From: a bacterium | GTDB taxonomy: Bacteria > Auribacterota > UBA3054 | NCBI GenBank assembly: GCA_017557885.1 | Contig: JAFYXV010000009.1 | Span: forward strand, 91,049-151,650 | Reading direction: 5' to 3' | Length of the DNA stretch: 60,602 bases | In this document: piece by piece, positions 59,256 through 60,602 of the stretch | How positions within the stretch are numbered: position 1 is the first letter of the stretch | Layout: every line of letters starts with the position of its first letter | Made by a program: the position numbers and the translations under genes | Notes under the pieces: generated by a model | What the model saw: the letters and a program-made list of their open reading frames with translations, nothing else | The model's database searches: none | What the model was told of the DNA's origin: nothing

Positions 59256-59296
59256 TCTAAAACTCCTTTGGTTGAATTGTCAAAACTGTTTGTAAT

Positions 59297-59302
59297 ATTT
59301 TA
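59297..59302 (-). promoter_or_regulatory. -10 box of the DUF362 gene
   Basis: TTTTTGTTAAAAT on the minus strand, leader about 35 nt. Confidence 0.5.
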
Positions 59303-59361
59303 ACAAAAAGGCACGCTTGTCCGGCGGGCGGAGGGAAAGCCCCAAAGTTTGGACGATATGG

Positions 59362-59367
59362 TAAAAT
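59362..59367 (+). promoter_or_regulatory. -10 box of the malic enzyme gene
   Basis: ATATGGTAAAAT on the plus strand. With its flanks (59354-59368) it is a 15-nt match to the minus-strand promoter at 58096-58110. Confidence 0.5.
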
Positions 59368-59396
59368 CTCTTCATAACAAAAATAGGATGAATTTT

Positions 59397-60560
59397 ATGG
59401 ATTACTCCTCAGTGGCTCTTGAAAAGCATGCACAGTGGCGCGGAAAAATATCCGTGGAACCCGTTTGCCCCCTGGAAAACCGCGACGACCTCAGCACCGC
59501 CTACACCCCGGGCGTGGCCGCCCCCTGCCTGGAGATCAAAGACGATCCCGGCAAAGCCTACCTCTACACCAGAAAATGGAACAACGTGGCCGTCATAACG
59601 GACGGCTCCGCCGTCCTGGGATTGGGCAACATCGGGCCTCTGGCCGGGCTTCCCGTCATGGAAGGCAAAGCCGTCCTCTTCAAATCCTTCGCCAACGTCG
59701 ACGCTTTCCCCATCTGCGTCAACACCCAGAACGTGGAGGAGTTCATAGCCACGGTCAAGAATATCGCGCTGGTCTTCGGCGGCATCAACTTGGAGGACAT
59801 CTCCGCCCCCCGCTGCTTCGAGATCGAGGAGCGTTTGAAAAAGGAGCTGGACATCCCCGTTTTCCACGACGACCAGCACGGCACGGCGGTGGTCACTTTG
59901 GCGGCTCTTTACAACGCCGTCAAGATCGTGGATAAGGAAATGGAGGACCTGAAGGTGGTCATAAACGGCGTGGGCGCCGCCGGCACCGCTATCGCCAGGC
60001 TTCTCTATGCCAACGGCGTCCGGGATTTCACGTTATTGAACACCAAGGGCATTATCAGCAAAGAGCACATGACCCTCGACCCCATCAGGGCGGAGCTACT
60101 GGATTTCGCCGTGCGTGAGAAAGGGACCGGCGGATTGGCCGAGGCCGTCAAAGGCGCCGATCTTTTCATCGGCGTTTCCGCCCCCAACATACTGACCGCC
60201 GAGATGGTCAGGACCATGGCCAAGGATCCCATGATCTTCGCCTGCGCCAATCCCACTCCGGAAATAGACCCGGAACTGGCTAAGGAAGCCGGCGCGAAGG
60301 TAGTCTGCACCGGCCGCTCGGACTATCCCAACCAGGTCAACAACGTCCTGGCCTTCCCGGGCATTTTCCGGGGAGCGCTGGACGCCAGGGCGCCGCAGAT
60401 CACCGAGGAAATGAAGCTGGCCGCCGCCCAGGCCATCTCCTGCATGGTAAGTCCCGACGAACTCAAACCGGATTTCGTCATTCCCTCCGCTCTGGACAGG
60501 GAAGTCACCAGGGCCGTGGCCGAAGCCGTTTACTGCGCCGCCAAAGGCAACGCCATCTGA
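59397..60560 (+). CDS. NAD(P)-dependent malic enzyme
   Basis: A 387-residue short-form bacterial malic enzyme (malate to pyruvate and CO2). Motifs are the N-terminal STAYTPGVAAPC, ITDGSAVLGLGNIGPLAGLPVMEGKA, IPVFHDDQHGTAVVTLAALYNAV (metal-binding Asp pair), VVINGVGAAGTAIARLL (nucleotide Gly-rich loop) and FIGVSAPNILTAEMV. No C-terminal phosphotransacetylase domain is fused, unlike MaeB of E. coli. ATG 59397 is chosen because an AGGA lies 8 nt upstream, whereas ATG 59388 has no proper site. Cofactor choice cannot be read reliably. Confidence 0.95.
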   Translation: MDYSSVALEKHAQWRGKISVEPVCPLENRDDLSTAYTPGVAAPCLEIKDDPGKAYLYTRKWNNVAVITDGSAVLGLGNIGPLAGLPVMEGKAVLFKSFANVDAFPICVNTQNVEEFIATVKNIALVFGGINLEDISAPRCFEIEERLKKELDIPVFHDDQHGTAVVTLAALYNAVKIVDKEMEDLKVVINGVGAAGTAIARLLYANGVRDFTLLNTKGIISKEHMTLDPIRAELLDFAVREKGTGGLAEAVKGADLFIGVSAPNILTAEMVRTMAKDPMIFACANPTPEIDPELAKEAGAKVVCTGRSDYPNQVNNVLAFPGIFRGALDARAPQITEEMKLAAAQAISCMVSPDELKPDFVIPSALDREVTRAVAEAVYCAAKGNAI

Positions 60561-60602
60561 GGCGCCCGGGAAACCGAAAGAAAAACGCGCGGTCCTTCAG
60601 AA

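Noticed and set aside
1-60602. CRISPR arrays, insertion sequences, integrases, prophage genes and rRNA
   Set aside because: No regularly spaced direct repeats, transposase or integrase motifs, or rRNA signatures were seen. The repeats present are gene-internal (paralogues, Pro-Glu-Lys linker) or terminators.

Overview
The window (about 55% G+C) reads as chromosome of a Gram-negative bacterium of the PVC group, most likely a gut-type Lentisphaerae/Kiritimatiellae relative. This is inferred from protein content, not from a marker-gene search. The clues are two cysteine-rich DUF11 proteins resembling the chlamydial OmcB envelope protein, three secreted proteins with PEP-CTERM sorting signals, a stand-alone bacterial RRM protein, and outer-membrane machinery (Tol/Exb genes, an LptF/LptG-type permease, an MCE/MlaD protein, many lipoproteins). 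No rRNA, CRISPR array, insertion sequence, prophage or plasmid module was seen. There is one tRNA, tRNA-Ala(CGC).

Layout. 1-6453 (minus strand) is a compact operon: cvpA, ddl, serS, a TolQ homologue, two TolR/ExbD homologues, a TolA/TonB homologue, a methyltransferase and a lipoprotein cut by the window edge. 6540-13190 holds a GNAT acetyltransferase with an unusual leader, a GH97 glycosidase with an inserted NPCBM-like domain, a DjlA-like co-chaperone, and a DinG-type Fe-S helicase fused to a JAMM/JAB domain. 13191-18187 has an RRM protein, an operon of MCE protein, auxiliary lipoprotein and prolyl oligopeptidase, and a DUF5131 protein. 18223-21138 is pyrR-pyrB-pyrC. 21157-29360 has a metallopeptidase-like protein, a lipoprotein and a tandem pair of about 1090-residue Kelch/beta-helix PEP-CTERM proteins. 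29484-32946 has a membrane protein, dihydrofolate reductase, a GT2 glycosyltransferase, an LPS-export permease and the tRNA. 33057-36119 is the OmcB-like pair. 36161-44413 is a secreted degradative cluster: two GH31 glycosidases and a large modular metalloprotease. 44458-50226 is addB-addA. 50255-58102 is a tight five-gene operon: a solute-binding protein with apparently permuted lobes, a sulfotransferase-like protein, both halves of a heterodimeric ABC exporter, and a beta-helix protein that carries an internal PEP-CTERM signal followed by a second signal peptide. 58134-60560 has a DUF362/ferredoxin protein and a malic enzyme.

How it fits together. Much of the accessory content is envelope-directed and saccharolytic: GH97, two GH31, NPCBM and beta-helix proteins, PEP-CTERM proteins and a secreted protease. 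This suits a bacterium living on host or plant glycans. Most promoters share an extended -10 element close to TTTGCTATAAT. Five housekeeping transcripts appear leaderless, because the -10 box sits 6-8 nt before the ATG, whereas genes for secreted proteins mostly have longer leaders, usually with a Shine-Dalgarno sequence. The strongest candidates for something undescribed are the two-product PEP-CTERM polyprotein with its exporter/sulfotransferase operon, the permuted binding protein and the JAMM-DinG fusion.
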